This document shows, one piece after another, positions 21,701-34,995 of a stretch of DNA of 64,000 nt (position 1 is the stretch's first letter; each line of letters starts with the position of its first letter). Location of the stretch: NCBI GenBank assembly GCA_945910005.1, contig CAMDTW010000161.1, forward strand, positions 54,126 to 118,125, given 5' to 3'. A model generated the notes under the pieces. It did not search any database. It was given only the letters and a program-made list of their open reading frames with translations, and had not been told where the DNA came from. The position numbers and the translations under genes are program-made. Origin of the DNA: Isoperla grammatica. Taxonomy: Eukaryota; Arthropoda; Insecta; Plecoptera; Perlodidae.

Positions 21701-22545
21701 TCCGTTGAAAAATAAGAATTATAGGCTGCATTCTTCAAGAGTATAATGAAAATGCATAAATTGAGTTTTTTCGTCGTTTTTGGTAAAAATATGCATAAAA
21801 TATAGAAATTGGCTGATTTTAGTCTATCTACCACAAACTTCCAGTTTTAAGAGGAATCTTGCATACGGCTGGGATTCCTAAGGGTCTCAACCAAAGTTAA
21901 CAAATCGTTGTTTTAGAGCGTTTCAGGCTCCAATAAGCACAATTTGTCCATTTCGTCACATTTCGATAACTTCTATAGAAGTTACACCCTCCGTTGAAAA
22001 ATAAGAATTATAGGTTGCATTCTTCAAGAGTATAATGAAAATGCATAAATTGAGTTTTTTCGTCGTTTTTGGTTAAAATATGCATAAAAAATAGAAATTG
22101 GCTGATTTCAGTCTATCTACCACAAACTTCCAGTTTTAAGAGGAATCTTGCATACGGCCGGGATTCCTAAGGGTTTCAACCAAAGTTGACAAATCGTTGT
22201 TTTAGAGCGTTTCAGGCTCCAATAAGCACAATTTGTCCATTTCGTCACATTTTGATAACTACTTTAGAAGTTACACCAACCGTTGAAAAATAATAATGTT
22301 AGTGTGCATTCTGAAAGAGTTATATGAAAATGCATAAATTGAGTTTTTTGGTCGTTTTTGGTTAAAATACGCATAAAATATTGAAATTGGCTGATTTTAG
22401 TCTATCTACCACAAACTTCCAGTTTTAAGAGGAATCTTGCATACGGCCAAGATTCCTAAGGGTTTCAACCAAAGTTGACAAATCGTTGTTTTAGAGCGTT
22501 TCAGGCTCCAATAAGCACAATTTGTCCATTTCGTCACATTTTGAT
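18782..22545 (+). repeat. 13-monomer higher-order unit, copy 1 (3764 bp)
   Basis: It starts at a D-type copy with CTATTTTAG, GAATTTGG and CCGCG. Next come a B copy with the 5-bp ACGGT insertion and CTTCTAG, an A copy with AGAACTTGG, an F copy, an A copy with AAAAAATGG and CAAGG, and a B copy with GGCCCTAAT. After two further A/B copies it ends with A, D (TTTTGGAG), B (GGTAAAAATATG, GGGTCTC), A and D (ATACGCAT, GGCCAAG). The next 13 monomers repeat this order at an offset of 3764 bp. Confidence 0.84.
19135..19139 (+). repeat. 5-bp ACGGT insertion marker (also 22898, 37929, 40535)
   Basis: GAGTATAATG is expanded to GAGTACGGTATAATG. The same insertion is present at 22898-22902, 37929-37933 and 40535-40539 and in no other monomer I noticed. 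All four copies are class B with CTTCTAG, so they descend from one event and trace block duplications. Confidence 0.85.
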
Positions 22546-25500
22546 AACTATTTTAGAAGTTACACCAACCGTTGAAAAATAATAATGTTAGTGTGCATTC
22601 TGAAAGAGTTATATGAAAATGCATAAATTGAGTTTGTGGTCGTTTTTGGTTAAAATATGCATAAAATATTGAATTTGGCTGATTTTAGTCTATCTACCAC
22701 AAACTTCCAGTTTTAAGAGGAATCTTGCATACGGCCGCGATTCCTAAGGGTTTCAACCAAAGTTGACAAATCGTTGTTTTAGAGCGTTTCAGGCTCCAAT
22801 AAGCACAAATTGTCCATTTCGTCACATTTTGATAACTTCTATAGAAGTTACACCCTCCGTTGAAAAATAAGAATTATAGGCTGCATTCTTCAAGAGTACG
22901 GTATAATGAAAATGCATAAATTGAGTTTTTTCGTCGTTTTTGGTTAAAATATGCATAAAATATAGAAATTGGCTGATTTTAGTCTATCTACCACAAACTT
23001 CTAGTTTTAAGAGGAATCTTGCATACGGCTGGGATTCCTAAGGGTTTCAACCAAATTGCACAAATCGTTGTTTTAGAGCGTTTCAGGCTCCAATAAGCAC
23101 AATTTGTCCATTTCGTCACATTTCGATAACTTCTATAGAAGTTACACCCTCCGTCGAAAAATAAGAATTATAGGTTGCATTCTTCAAGAGTATAATGAAA
23201 ATGCATAAATTGAGTTTTTTCGTCGTTTTTGGTTAAAATATGCATAAAAAATAGAACTTGGCTGATTTCAGTCTATCTACCACAAACTTCCAGTTTTAAG
23301 AGGAATCTTGCATACGGCCGGGATTCCTAAGGGTTTCAACCAAAGTTGACAAATCGTTGTTTTAGAGCGTTTAAGGCTCCAATAAGCACAATTTGTCCAT
23401 TTCGTCACATTTCGATAACTTCAATAGAAGTTACACCCTTAGTTGAAAATTAAGAATTATAGGCTGCATTCTTCAAGAGTATAATGAAAATGCATAAATT
23501 GAGTTTTTTGGTCGTTTTTGGTTAAAATATGCATAAAATATAGAAATTGGCTGATTTTAGTCTATCTACCACAAACTTCCAGTTTTAAGAGGAATCTTGC
23601 ATACGGCTGGGATTCCTAAGGGTTTCAACCAAATTGCACAAATCGTTGTTTTAGAGCGTTTCAGGCTCCAATAAGCACAATTTGTCCATTTCGTCACATT
23701 TCCATAACTTCTATAGAAGTTACACCCTCCGTCGAAAAATAAGAATTATAGGTTGCATTTTTCAAGAGTATAATGAAAATGCATAAATTGAGTTTTTTCG
23801 TCGTTTTTGGTTAAAATATGCATAAAAAATGGAAATTGGCTGATTTCAGTCTATCTACCACAAACTTCCAGTTTAAAGAGGAATCTTGCATACGGCAAGG
23901 ATTCCTAAGGGTTTCAACCAAAGTTGACAAATCGTTGTTTAAGAGCGTTTCAGGCTCCAATAAGCACAAATTGTCCATTTCGTCACATTTCGATAACTTC
24001 TATAGAAGTTACACCCTCCGTTGAAAAATAAGAATTATAGGCTGCATTCTTCAAGAGTATAATGAAAATGCATAAATTGAGTTTTTTCGTCGTTTTTGGT
24101 TAAAATATGCATAAAATATAGAAATTGGCTGATTTCAGTCTATCTACCACAAACTTCCAGTTTTAAGAGGAATCTTGCATACGGCTGGGATTCCTAAGGG
24201 TTTCAACCAAAGTTAACAAATCGTTGTTTTAGAGCGTTTCAGGCCCTAATAAGCACAATTTGTCCATTTCGTCACATTTCGATAACTTCTATAGAAGTTA
24301 CACCCTCCGTTGAAAAATAAGAATTATAGGTTGCATTCTTCAAGAGTATAATGAAAATGCATAAATTGAGTTTTTTCGTCGTTTTTGGTTAAAATATGCA
24401 TAAAAAATAGAAATTGGCTGATTTCAGTCTATCTACCACAAACTTCCAGTTTAAAGAGGAATCTTGCATACGGCAAGGATTCCTAAGGGTTTCAACCAAA
24501 GTTGACAAATCGTTGTTTTAGAGCGTTTTAGGCTCCAAACAGCACAAATTGTCCATTTCGTCACATTTCGATAACTTCTATAGAAGTTACACCCTCCGTT
24601 GAAAAATAAGAATTATAGGCTGCATTCTTCAAGAGTATAATGAAAATGCATAAATTGAGTTTTTTCGTCGTTTTTGGTTAAAATATGCATAAAATATAGA
24701 AATTGGCTGATTTTAGTCTATCTACCACAAACTTCCAGTTTTAAGAGGAATCTTGCATACGGCTGGGATTCCTAAGGGTTTCAACCAAAGTTAACAAATC
24801 GTTGTTTTAGAGCGTTTCAGGCTCCAATAAGCACAATTTGTCCATTTCGTCACATTTCGATAACTTCTATAGAAGTTACACCCTCCGTTGAAAAATAAGA
24901 ATTATAGGTTGCATTCTTCAAGAGTATAATGAAAATGCATAAATTGAGTTTTTTCGTCGTTTTTGGTTAAAATATGCATAAAAAATAGAAATTGGCTGAT
25001 TTCAGTCTATCTACCACAAACTTCCAGTTTTAAGAGGAATCTTGCATACGGCCGGGATTCCTAAGGGTTTCAACCAAAGTTGACAAATCGTTGTTTTTGA
25101 GCGTTTCAGGCTCCAATAAGCACAATTAGTCCATTTCGTCACATTTTGATAACTACTTTAGAAGTTACACCAACCGTTGAAAAATAATAATGTTAGTGTG
25201 CATTCTGAAAGAGTTATATGAAAATGCATAAATTGAGTTTTTTGGTCGTTTTTGGTTAAAATATGCATAAAATATTGAAATTGGCTGATTTTAGTCTATC
25301 TACCACAAACTTCCAGTTTTAAGAGGAATCTTGCATACGGCCGGGATTCCTAAGGGTTTCAACCAAAGTTGACAAATCGTTGTTTTGGAGCGTTTCAGGC
25401 TCCAATAAGCACAAATTGTCCATTTCGTCACATTTTGATAACTTCTATAGAAGTTACACCCTCCGTTGAAAAATAAGAATTATAGGCTGCATTCTTCAAG

Positions 25501-27100
25501 AGTATAATGAAAATGCATAAATTGAGTTTTTTCGTCGTTTTTGGTAAAAATATGCATAAAATATAGAAATTGGCTGATTTTAGTCTATCTACCACAAACT
25601 TCCAGTTTTAAGAGGAATCTTGCATACGGCTGGGATTCCTAAGGGTCTCAACCAAAGTTAACAAATCGTTGTTTTAGAGCGTTTCAGGCTCCAATAAGCA
25701 CAATTTGTCCATTTCGTCACATTTCGATAACTTCTATAGAAGTTACACCCTCCGTTGAAAAATAAGAATTATAGGTTGCATTCTTCAAGAGTATAATGAA
25801 AATGCATAAATTGAGTTTTTTCGTCGTTTTTGGTTAAAATATGCATAAAAAATAGAAATTGGCTGATTTCAGTCTATCTACCACAAACTTCCAGTTTTAA
25901 GAGGAATCTTGCATACGGCCGGGATTCCTAAGGGTTTCAACCAAAGTTGACAAATCGTTGTTTTAGAGCGTTTCAGGCTCCAATAAGCACAATTTGTCCA
26001 TTTCGTCACATTTTGATAACTACTTTAGAAGTTACACCAACCGTTGAAAAATAATAATGTTAGTGTGCATTCTGAAAGAGTTATATGAAAATGCATAAAT
26101 TGAGTTTTTTGGTCGTTTTTGGTTAAAATACGCATAAAATATTGAAATTGGCTGATTTTAGTCTATCTACCACAAACTTCCAGTTTTAAGAGGAATCTTG
26201 CATACGGCCAAGATTCCTAAGGGTTTCAACCAAAGTTGACAAATCGTTGTTTTAGAGCGTTTCAGGCTCCAATAAGCACAAATTGTCCATTTCGTCACAT
26301 TTTGATAACTTCTATAGAAGTTACACCCTCCGTTGAAAAATAAGAATTATAGGCTGCATTCTTCAAGAGTATAATGAAAATGCATAAATTGAGTTTTTTC
26401 GTCGTTTTTGGTTAAAATATGCATAAAATATAGAAATTGGCTGATTTTAGTCTATCTACCACAAACTTCTAGTTTTAAGAGGAATCTTGCATACGGCTGG
26501 GATTCCTAAGGGTTTCAACCAAATTGCACAAATCGTTGTTTTAGAGCGGTGTAGGCTCCAATAAGCACAATTTGTCCATTTCGTCACATTTCGATAACTT
26601 CTATAGAAGTTACACCCTCCGTCGAAAAATAAGAATTATAGGTTGCATTCTTCAAGAGTATAATGAAAATGCATAAATTGAGTTTTTTCGTCGTTTTTGG
26701 TTAAAATATGCATAAAAAATAGAAATTGGCTGATTTCAGTCTATCTACCACAAACTTCCAGTTTTAAGAGGAATCTTGCATACGGCCGGGATTCCTAAGG
26801 GTTTCAACCAAAGTTGACAAATCGTTGTTTTAGAGCGTTTAAGGCTCCAATAAGCACAATTTGTCCATTTCGTCACATTTCGATAACTTCAATAGAAGTT
26901 ACACCCTTAGTTGAAAATTAAGAATTATAGGCTGCATTCTTCAAGAGTATAATGAAAATGCATAAATTGAGTTTTTTCGTCGTTTTTGGTTAAAATATGC
27001 ATAAAATATAGAAATTGGCTGATTTTAGTCTATCTACCACAAACTTCCAGTTTTAAGAGGAATCTTGCATACGGCTGGGATTCCTAAGGGTTTCAACCAA
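20522..27100 (+). repeat. ~6.5 kb block, copy 1 (partner 38159-~44740)
   Basis: About 22-23 monomers match those starting at 38159 at a constant offset of 17637 bp (61 monomers). Paired rare markers include CTGGTATTCC (21.00 and 38.64 kb), GTTCTTTTGGAG (21.62 and 39.25 kb), GGGTCTCAACC, ATACGCAT, the ACGGT insertion, AAAAAATGG and GGCCCTAAT. Both ends still have offset 17637, measured at the monomers starting 20522/38159 and 26885/44522. This copy contains the second half of the 13-monomer tandem. Confidence 0.87.
22546..26306 (+). repeat. 13-monomer higher-order unit, copy 2 (3761 bp)
   Basis: Repeats the private marker series of the preceding 13 monomers. The middle two monomers differ. 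Copy 1 has a GCGTTTTAGG A copy and a CTGGTATTCC B copy, while this unit has a CAAGG/AAACAG A copy and a GTTAAC B copy. The unit has therefore exchanged an internal patch since duplication. The first monomer here has lost bases in GAGTTTGTGGTCG (near 22.63 kb). Confidence 0.84.
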
Positions 27101-30100
27101 ATTGCACAAATCGTTGTTTTAGAGCGTTTCAGGCTCCAATAAGCATAATTTGTCCACTTCGTTACATTTCGATAATTTCTATAGAAGTTACACCCTCCGT
27201 CGAAAAATAAGAATTATAGGTTGCATTCTTCAAGAGTATAATGAAAATGCATAAATTGAGTTTTTTCGTCGTTTTTGGTTAAAATATGCATAAAATATAG
27301 AAATTGGCTGATTTTAGTCTATCTACCACAAACTTCCAGTTTTAAGAGGAATCTTGCATACGGCTGGGATTCCTAAGGGTTTCAACCAAATTGCACAAAT
27401 CGTTGTTTTAGACCGTTTCAGGCTCCAATAAGCACAATTTGTCCATTTTGTCACATTTCGATAACTTCTATAGAAGTTACACCCTCCGTCGAAAAATAAG
27501 AATTATAGGTTGCATTTTTCAAGAGTATAATGAAAATGCATAAATTGAGTTTTTTCGTCGTTTTTGGTTAAAATATGCATAAAAAATAGAAATTGGCTGA
27601 TTTCAGTCTATCTACCACAAACTTCCAGTTTTAAGAGGAATCTTGCATACGGCCGGGATTCCTAAGGGTTTCAACCAAAGTTGACAAATCGTTGTTTTAG
27701 AGCGTTTTAGGCTCCAATAAGCACAATTTGTCCATTTCGTCACATTTCGATAACTTCTATAGAAGTTACACCCTCCGTTAAAAAATAAGAATTATAGGCT
27801 GCATTCTTCAAGAGTATAATGAAAATGCATAAATTGAGTTTTTTCGTCGTTTTTGATTAAAATATGTATAAAATATAGAAATTGGCTGATTTTAGTCTAT
27901 TTACCACAAACTTCCAGTTTTAAGAGGAATCTTGCATACGGCTGGTATTCCTAAGGGTTTCAACCAAATTGCACAAATCGCTGTTTTAGAGCGTTTCAGG
28001 CTCCAATAAGCACAATTTGTCCATTTCGTCACATTTCGATAACTTCTATAGAAGTTACACCCTCCGTCGAAAAATAAGAATTATAGGCTGCATTCTTCAA
28101 GAGTATAATGAAAATGCATAAATTGACTTTTTTCGTCGTTTTTGGTTAAAATATGCATAAAAAATAGAAATTGGCTGATTTCAGTCTATCTACCACAAAC
28201 TTCCAGTTTTAAGAGGAATCTTGAATACGGCCGGGATTCCTAAGGGTTTCAACCAAAGTTGACAAATCGTTGTTTTAGAGCGTTTCAGGCTCCAATAAGC
28301 ACAATTTGTCCATTTCGTCACATTTTGATAAATTCTATAGAAGTTACACCCTCCGTTGAAAAATAAGAATTATAGGCTGCATTCTTCAAGAGTATAATGA
28401 AAATGCATAAATTGAGTTTTTTCGTCGTTTTTGGTTAAAATATGCATAAAATATAGAAATTGGCTGATTTCAGTCTATCTACCACAAACTTCCAGTTTTA
28501 AGACGAATCTTGCATACGGCTGGGATTCCTAAGGGTTTCAACCAAAGTTGACAAATCGTGGTTTTAGAGCGTTTCAGGCTCCAATAAGCACAATTTGTCC
28601 ATTTTGTCACATTTCGATAACTACTTTAGAAGTTACACCAACCGTTGAAAAATAATAATGTTAGTGTGCATTCTGAAAGAGTATTATGAAAATGCATAAA
28701 TTGAGTTTTTTGGTCGTTTTTGGTTAAAATATGCATAAAATATAGAAATTGGCTGATTTTAGTCTATCTACCACAAACTTCCAGTTTAAAGAGGAATCTT
28801 GCATACGGCCGGGATTCCTAAGGGTTTCAACCAAAGTTGACAAATCGTTGTTTTAGAGCGTTTCAGGCTCCAATAAGCACAAATTGTCCATTTCGTCACA
28901 TTTCGATAACTTCTATAGAAGTTACACCCTCCGTTGAAAAATAAGAATTATAGGCTGCATTCTTCAAGAGTATAATGAAAATGCATAAATTGAGTTTTTT
29001 CGTCGTTTTTGGTTAAAATATGCATAAAATATAGAAATTGGCTGATTTTAGTCTATCTACCACAAACTTCCAGTTTTAAGAGGAATCTTGCATACGGCTG
29101 GGATTCCTAAGGGTTTCAACCAAATTGCACAAATCGTTGTTTTAGAGCGTTTTAGGCTCCAATAAGCACAACTTGTCCATTTCGTCACATTTCGATTACT
29201 TCTATAGAAGTTACACCCTCCGTCGAAAAATAAGAATTATAGGTTGCATTCTTCAAGAGTATAATGAAAATACATAAATTGAGTTTTTTCGTCGTTTTTG
29301 GTTAAAATATGCATAAAAAATAGAAATTGGCTGATTTCTGTCGATCTACCACAAACTTCCAGTTTTAAGAGGAATCTTGCATACGGCCGGGATTCCTAAG
29401 GGTTTCAACCAAAGTTGACAAATCGTTGTTTTAGAGCGTTTCAGGCTCCAATAAGCACAAATTGTCCATTTCGTCACATTTCGATAACTTCTATAGAAGT
29501 TACACCCTCCGTTGAAAAATAAGAATTATAGGCTGCATTCTTCAAGAGTATAATGAAAATGCATAAATTGAGTTTTTTCGTCGTTTTTGGTTAAAATATG
29601 CATAAAATATAGACATTGGCTGATTTTAGTCTATCTACCACAAACTTCCAGTTTTAAGAGGAATCTTGCATACGGCTGGGATTCCTAAGGGTTTCAACCA
29701 AATTGCACAAATCGTTGTTTTAGAGCGTTTTAGGCTCCAATAAGCACAATTTGTCCATTTCGTTACATTTCGATTACTTCTATAGAAGTTACACCCTCCG
29801 TCGAAAAATAAGAATTATAGGTTGCATTCTTCAAGAGTATAATGAAAATACATAAATTGAGTTTTTTCGTCGTTTTTGGTTAAAATATGCATAAAAAATA
29901 GAAATTGGCTGATTTCTGTCGATCTACCACAAACTTCCAGTTTTAAGAGGAATCTTGCATACGGCCGGGATTGCTAAGGGTTTCAACCAAAGTTGACAAA
30001 TCGTTGTTTTAGAGCGTTTTAGGCTCCAATAAGCAAAATTTGTCCATTTCGTCACATTTCGATAACTTCTATAGAAGTTACACCCTCCGTTTAAAAATAT

Positions 30101-30641
30101 GAATTATAGGCTGCATTCTTCAAGAGTATAATGAAAATGCATAAATTGAGTTTTTTCGTCGTTTTTGGTTAAAATATGCATAAAATATAGAAATTGGCTG
30201 ATTTTAGTCTACGTACCACAAACTTCCAGTTTTAAGAGGAATCTTGCATACGGCTGGGATTCCTAAGGGTTTCAACCAAATTGCACTAATCGTTGTTTTA
30301 GAGCGTTTCAGGCTCTAATAAGCACAATTTGTCCATTTCGTCACATTTCGATAACTTCTATAGAAGTTACACCCTCCGTCGAAAAATAAGAATTATAGGT
30401 TGCATTCTTCAAGAGTATAATGAAAATGCATAAATTGAGTTTTTTCGTCGTTTTTGGTTAAAATATGCATAAAAAATAGAAATTGGCTGATTTCAGTCTA
30501 TCTACCACAAACTTCCAGTTTTAAGAGGAATCTTGCATACGGCCGGGATTCCTAAGGGTTTCAACCAAAGTTGACAAATCGTTGTTTTAGAGCGTTTCAG
30601 GCTCCAATAAGCACAATTTGTCCATTTCGTCACATTTCGAT
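26307..30641 (+). repeat. Array region IV: mixed A/B/D/F monomers
   Basis: About fifteen monomers with no dominant higher-order period until 28.9 kb. Private variants are GAGCGGTGTAGG (26.55 kb), GCATAATTTG (27.14 kb), AAGACGAATC (28.50 kb) and ATATGTATAAAAT (27.87 kb). No gene or foreign insert is visible. Confidence 0.8.
28908..30063 (+). repeat. Tandem duplication of a 578-bp B-A dimer
   Basis: The dimer at 28908-29485 is followed by its copy at 29486-30063. Both have GCGTTTTAGG, CGATTACTTC, GAAAATACATAAATTG and GATTTCTGTCGATC in the same places. The later copy also has GATTGCTAAGG and AGCAAAATTTG. Confidence 0.82.
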
Positions 30642-30660
30642 AACTTCTATAGAAGTTACA
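29690..30660 (+). repeat. ~1 kb block, copy 1 (partner 34025-34995)
   Basis: Shares CGATTACTTC, GAAAATACATAAATTG, TCTGTCGATC, GATTGCTAAGG, AGCAAAATTTG, CTACGTACC, GCACTAATCG and GGCTCTAATAAG with the partner, at an offset of 4335 bp (15 monomers). A private change is CCGTTTAAAAATATG near 30.09 kb. Ends are approximate. Confidence 0.82.
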
Positions 30661-32664
30661 CAGTCCGTCGAAAAATAAGAATTATAAGTTGCATTCTTCA
30701 AGAGTATAATGAAAATGCATAAATTGAGTTTTTTCGTCGTTTTTGGTTAAAATATGCATAAAATATAGAAATTGGCTGATTTTAGTCTATCTACCACAAA
30801 CTTCCAGTTTTAAGAGGAATCTTGCATACGGCTGGGATTCCTAAGGGTTTCAACCAAAGTTAACAAATCGTTGTTTAAGAGCGTTTCAGGCCCTAATAAG
30901 CACAATTTGTCCATTTCGCCACATTTCGATAACTTCTATAGAAGTTACACCCTCCGTTGAAAAATAAGAATTATAGGTTGCATTCTTCAAGAGTATAATG
31001 AAAATGCATAAATTGAGTTTTTTCGTCGTTTTTGGTTAAAATATGCATAAAAAATAGAAATTGGCTGATTTCAGTCTATCTACCACAAACTTCCAGTTTA
31101 AAGAGGAATCTTGCATACGGCAAGGATTCCTAAGGGTTTCTACCAAAGTTGACAAATCGTTGTTTTAGAGCGTTTCAGGCTCCAAACAGCACAAATTGTC
31201 CATTTTGTCACATTTCGATAACTTCTATAGAAGTTACACCCTCCGTTGAAAAATAAGAATTATAGGCTGCATTCCTCAAGAGTATAATGAAAATGCATAA
31301 ATTGAGTTTTTTCGTCGTTTTTGGTTAAAATATGCATAAAATATAGAAATTGGCTGATTTTAGTCTATCTACCACAAACTTCCAGTTTTAAGAGGAATCT
31401 TGCATACGGCTGGGATTCCTAAGGGTTTCAACCAAAGTTAACAAATCGTTGTTTTAGAGCGTTTCAGGCTCCAATAAGCACAATTTGTCCATTTCGTCAC
31501 ATTTCGATAACTTCTATAGAAGTTACACCCTCCGTTGAAAAATAAGAATTATAGGTTGCATTCTTCAAGAGTATAATGAAAATGCATAAATTGAGTTTTT
31601 TCGTCGTTTTTGGTTAAAATATGCATAAAAAATAGAAATTGGCTGATTTCAGTCTATCTACCACAAACTTCCAGTTTTAAGAGGAATCTTGCATACGGCC
31701 GGGATTCCTAAGGGTTTCAACCAAAGTTGACAAATCGTTGTTTTAGAGCGTTTCAGGCTCCAATAAGCACAATTTGTCCATTTCGTCACATTTTGATAAC
31801 TACTTTAGAAGTTACACCAACCGTTGAAAAATAATAATGTTAGTGTGCATTCTGAAAGAGTTATATGAAAATGCATAAATTGAGTTTTTTGGTCGTTTTT
31901 GGTTAAAATATGCATAAAATATTGAAATTGGCTGATTTTAGTCTATCTACCACAAACTTCCAGTTTTAAGAGGAATCTTGCATACGGCCGGGATTCCTAA
32001 GGGTTTCAACCAAATTGCACAAATCGTTGTTTTAGAGCGTTTCAGGCTCCTAAAAGCACAAATTGTCCATTTCGTCACATTTTGATAACTTCTATAGAAG
32101 TTACACCCTCCGTTGAAAAATAAGAATTATAGGCTGCATTCTTCAAGAGTATAATGAAAATGCATAAATTGAGTTTTTTCGTCGTTTTTGGTTAAAATAT
32201 GCATAAAATATAGAAATTGGCTGATTTTAGTCTATCTACCACAAACTTCCAGTTTTAAGAGGAATCTTGCATACGGCTGGGATTCCTAAGGGTTTCAACC
32301 AAAGTTAACAAATCGTTGTTTTAGAGCGTTTCAGGCTCCAATAAGCACAATTTGTCCATTTTGTCACATTTCGATAACTTCTATAGAAGTTACACCCTCC
32401 GTTGAAAAATAAGAATTATAGGTTGCATTCTTTAAGAGTATAATGAAAATGCATAAATTGAGTTTTTTCGTCGTTTTTGGTTAAAATATGCATAAAAAAT
32501 AGAAATTGGCTGATTTCAGTCCATCTACCACAAACTTCCAGTTTTAAGAGGAATCTTGCATACGGCCGGGATTCCTAAGGGTTTCAACCAAAGTTGACAA
32601 ATCATTGTTTTAGAGCGTTTCAGGCTCCAATAAGCACAATTTGTCCATTTCGTCACATTTTGAT
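30642..32664 (+). repeat. 7-monomer block, copy 2 (partner 15603-17625)
   Basis: Second copy with the same rare markers in the same order. The D monomer here has AAATTGCAC where the first copy has AAAGTTGAC (near 32.0 kb), a small conversion-like patch. The final tail also changes from CACAAATTG to CACAATTTG, which marks the block end. Confidence 0.87.
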
Positions 32665-33820
32665 AACTATTTTAGAAGTTACACCAACCGTTGAAAAATA
32701 ATAATGTTAGTGTGCATTCTGAAAGAGTTATATGAAAATGCATAAATTGAGTTTTTTGGTCGTTTTTGGTTAAAATATGCATAAAATATTGAAGTTGGCT
32801 GATTTTAGTCTATCTACCACAAACTTCCAGTTTTAAGAGGAATCTTGCATACGGCCGGGATTCCTAAGGGTTTCAACCAAAGTTGACAAATCGTTGTTTT
32901 AGAGCGTTTCAGGCTCCAATAAGCACAAATTGTCCATTTCGTCACATTTTGATAACTTCTATAGAAGTTACACCCTCCGTTGAAAAATAAGAATTATAGG
33001 CTGCATTCTTCAAGAGTATAATGAAAATGCATAAATTGAGTTTTTTCGTCGTTTTTGGTTAAAATATGCATAAAATATAGAAATTGGCTGATTTTAGTCT
33101 ATCTACCACAAACTTCTAGTTTTAAGAGGAATCTTGCATACGGCTGGGATTCCTAAGGGTTTCAACCAAATTGCACAAATCGTTGTTTTAGAGCGTTTCA
33201 GGCTCCAATAAGCACAATTTGTCCATTTCGTCACATTTCGATAACTTCTATAGAAGTTACACCCTCCGTCGAAAAATAAGAATTATAGGTTGCATTCTTC
33301 AAGAGTATAATGAAAATGCATAAATTGAGTTTTTTCGTCGTTTTTGGTTAAAATATGCATAAAAAATAGAAATTGGCTGATTTCAGTCTATCTACCACAA
33401 ACTTCCAGTTTTAAGAGGAATCTTGCATACGGCCGGGATTCCTAAGGGTTTCAACCAAAGTTGACAAATCGTTGTTTTAGAGCGTTTGAGGCTCCAATAA
33501 GCACAATTTGTCCATTTCGTTACATTTCGATAACTTCAATAGAAGTTACACCCTTAGTTGAAAATTAAGAATTATAGGCTGCATTCTTCAAGAGTATAAT
33601 GAAAATGCATAAATTGAGTTTTTTCGTCGTTTTTGGTTAAAATATGCATAAAATATAGAAATTGGCTGATTTTAGTCTATCTACCACAAACTTCCAGTTT
33701 TAAGAGGAATCTTGCATACGGCTGGGATTCCTAAGGGTTTCAACCAAATTGCACAAATCGTTGTTTTAGAGCGTTTCAGGCTCCAATAAGCACAATTTGT
33801 CCATTTCGTCACATTTCCAT

Positions 33821-34109
33821 AATTTCTATAGAAGTTACACCCTCCGTCGAAAAATAAGAATTATAGGTTGCATTTTTCAAGAGTATAATGAAAATGCATA
33901 AATTGAGTTTTTTCGTCGTTTTTGGTTAAAATATGCATAAAAAATGGAAATTGGCTGATTTCAGTCTATCTACCACAAACTTCCAGTTTAAAGAGGAATC
34001 TTGCATACGGCTGGGATTCCTAAGGGTTTCAACCAAATTGCACAAATCGTTGTTTTAGAGCGTTTTAGGCTCCAATAAGCACAATTTGTCCATTTCGTCA
34101 CATTTCGAT
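33821..34109 (+). repeat. A/B hybrid monomer at a block junction
   Basis: The left part is the special A copy (CCATAATTTC, CATTTTTCAAG, AAAAAATGG, TTTAAAGAGG). The right part is class B (GGCTGGG, AAATTGCAC, GCGTTTTAGG) followed by CGATTAC. The switch lies between the TTTAAAGAGG and CTGGG sites, within about 30 bp. It coincides with the start of the block shared with 29.69 kb, so it looks like the crossover point itself. Confidence 0.72.
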
Positions 34110-34995
34110 TACTTCTATAGAAGTTACACCCTCCGTCGAAAAATAAGAATTATAGGTTGCATTCTTCAAGAGTATAATGAAAATACATAAATTGAGTTTT
34201 TTCGTCGTTTTTGGTTAAAATATGCATAAAAAATAGAAATTGGCTGATTTCTGTCGATCTACCACAAACTTCCAGTTTTAAGAGGAATCTTGCATACGGC
34301 CGGGATTGCTAAGGGTTTCAACCAAAGTTGACAAATCGTTGTTTTAGAGCGTTTTAGGCTCCAATAAGCAAAATTTGTCCATTTCGTCACATTTCGATAA
34401 CTTCTATAGAAGTTACACCCTCCGTTGAAAAATAAGAATTATAGGCTGCATTCTTCAAGAGTATAATGAAAATGCATAAATTGAGTTTTTTCGTCGTTTT
34501 TGGTTAAAATATGCATAAAATATAGAAATTGGCTGATTTTAGTCTACGTACCACAAACTTCCAGTTTTAAGAGGAATCTTGCATACGGCTGGGATTCCTA
34601 AGGGTTTCAACCAAATTGCACTAATCGTTGTTTTAGAGCGTTTCAGGCTCTAATAAGCACAATTTGTCCATTTCGTCACATTTCGATAACTTCTATAGAA
34701 GTTACACCCTCCGTCGAAAAATAAGAATTATAGGTTGCATTCTTCAAGAGTATAATGAAAATGCATAAATTGAGTTTTTTCGTCGTTTTTGGTTAAAATA
34801 TGCATAAAAAATAGAAATTGGCTGATTTCAGTCTATCTACCACAAACTTCCAGTTTTAAGAGGAATCTTGCATACGGCCGGGATTCCTAAGGGTTTCAAC
34901 CAAAGTTGACAAATCGTTGTTTTAGAGCGTTTCAGGCTCCAATAAGCACAATTTGTCCATTTCGTCACATTTCGATAACTTCTATAGAAGTTACA
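34025..34995 (+). repeat. ~1 kb block, copy 2 (partner 29690-30660)
   Basis: Second copy with the same markers. It begins inside the hybrid monomer at 33821, so the left junction of this block is captured within one unit. Confidence 0.8.
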
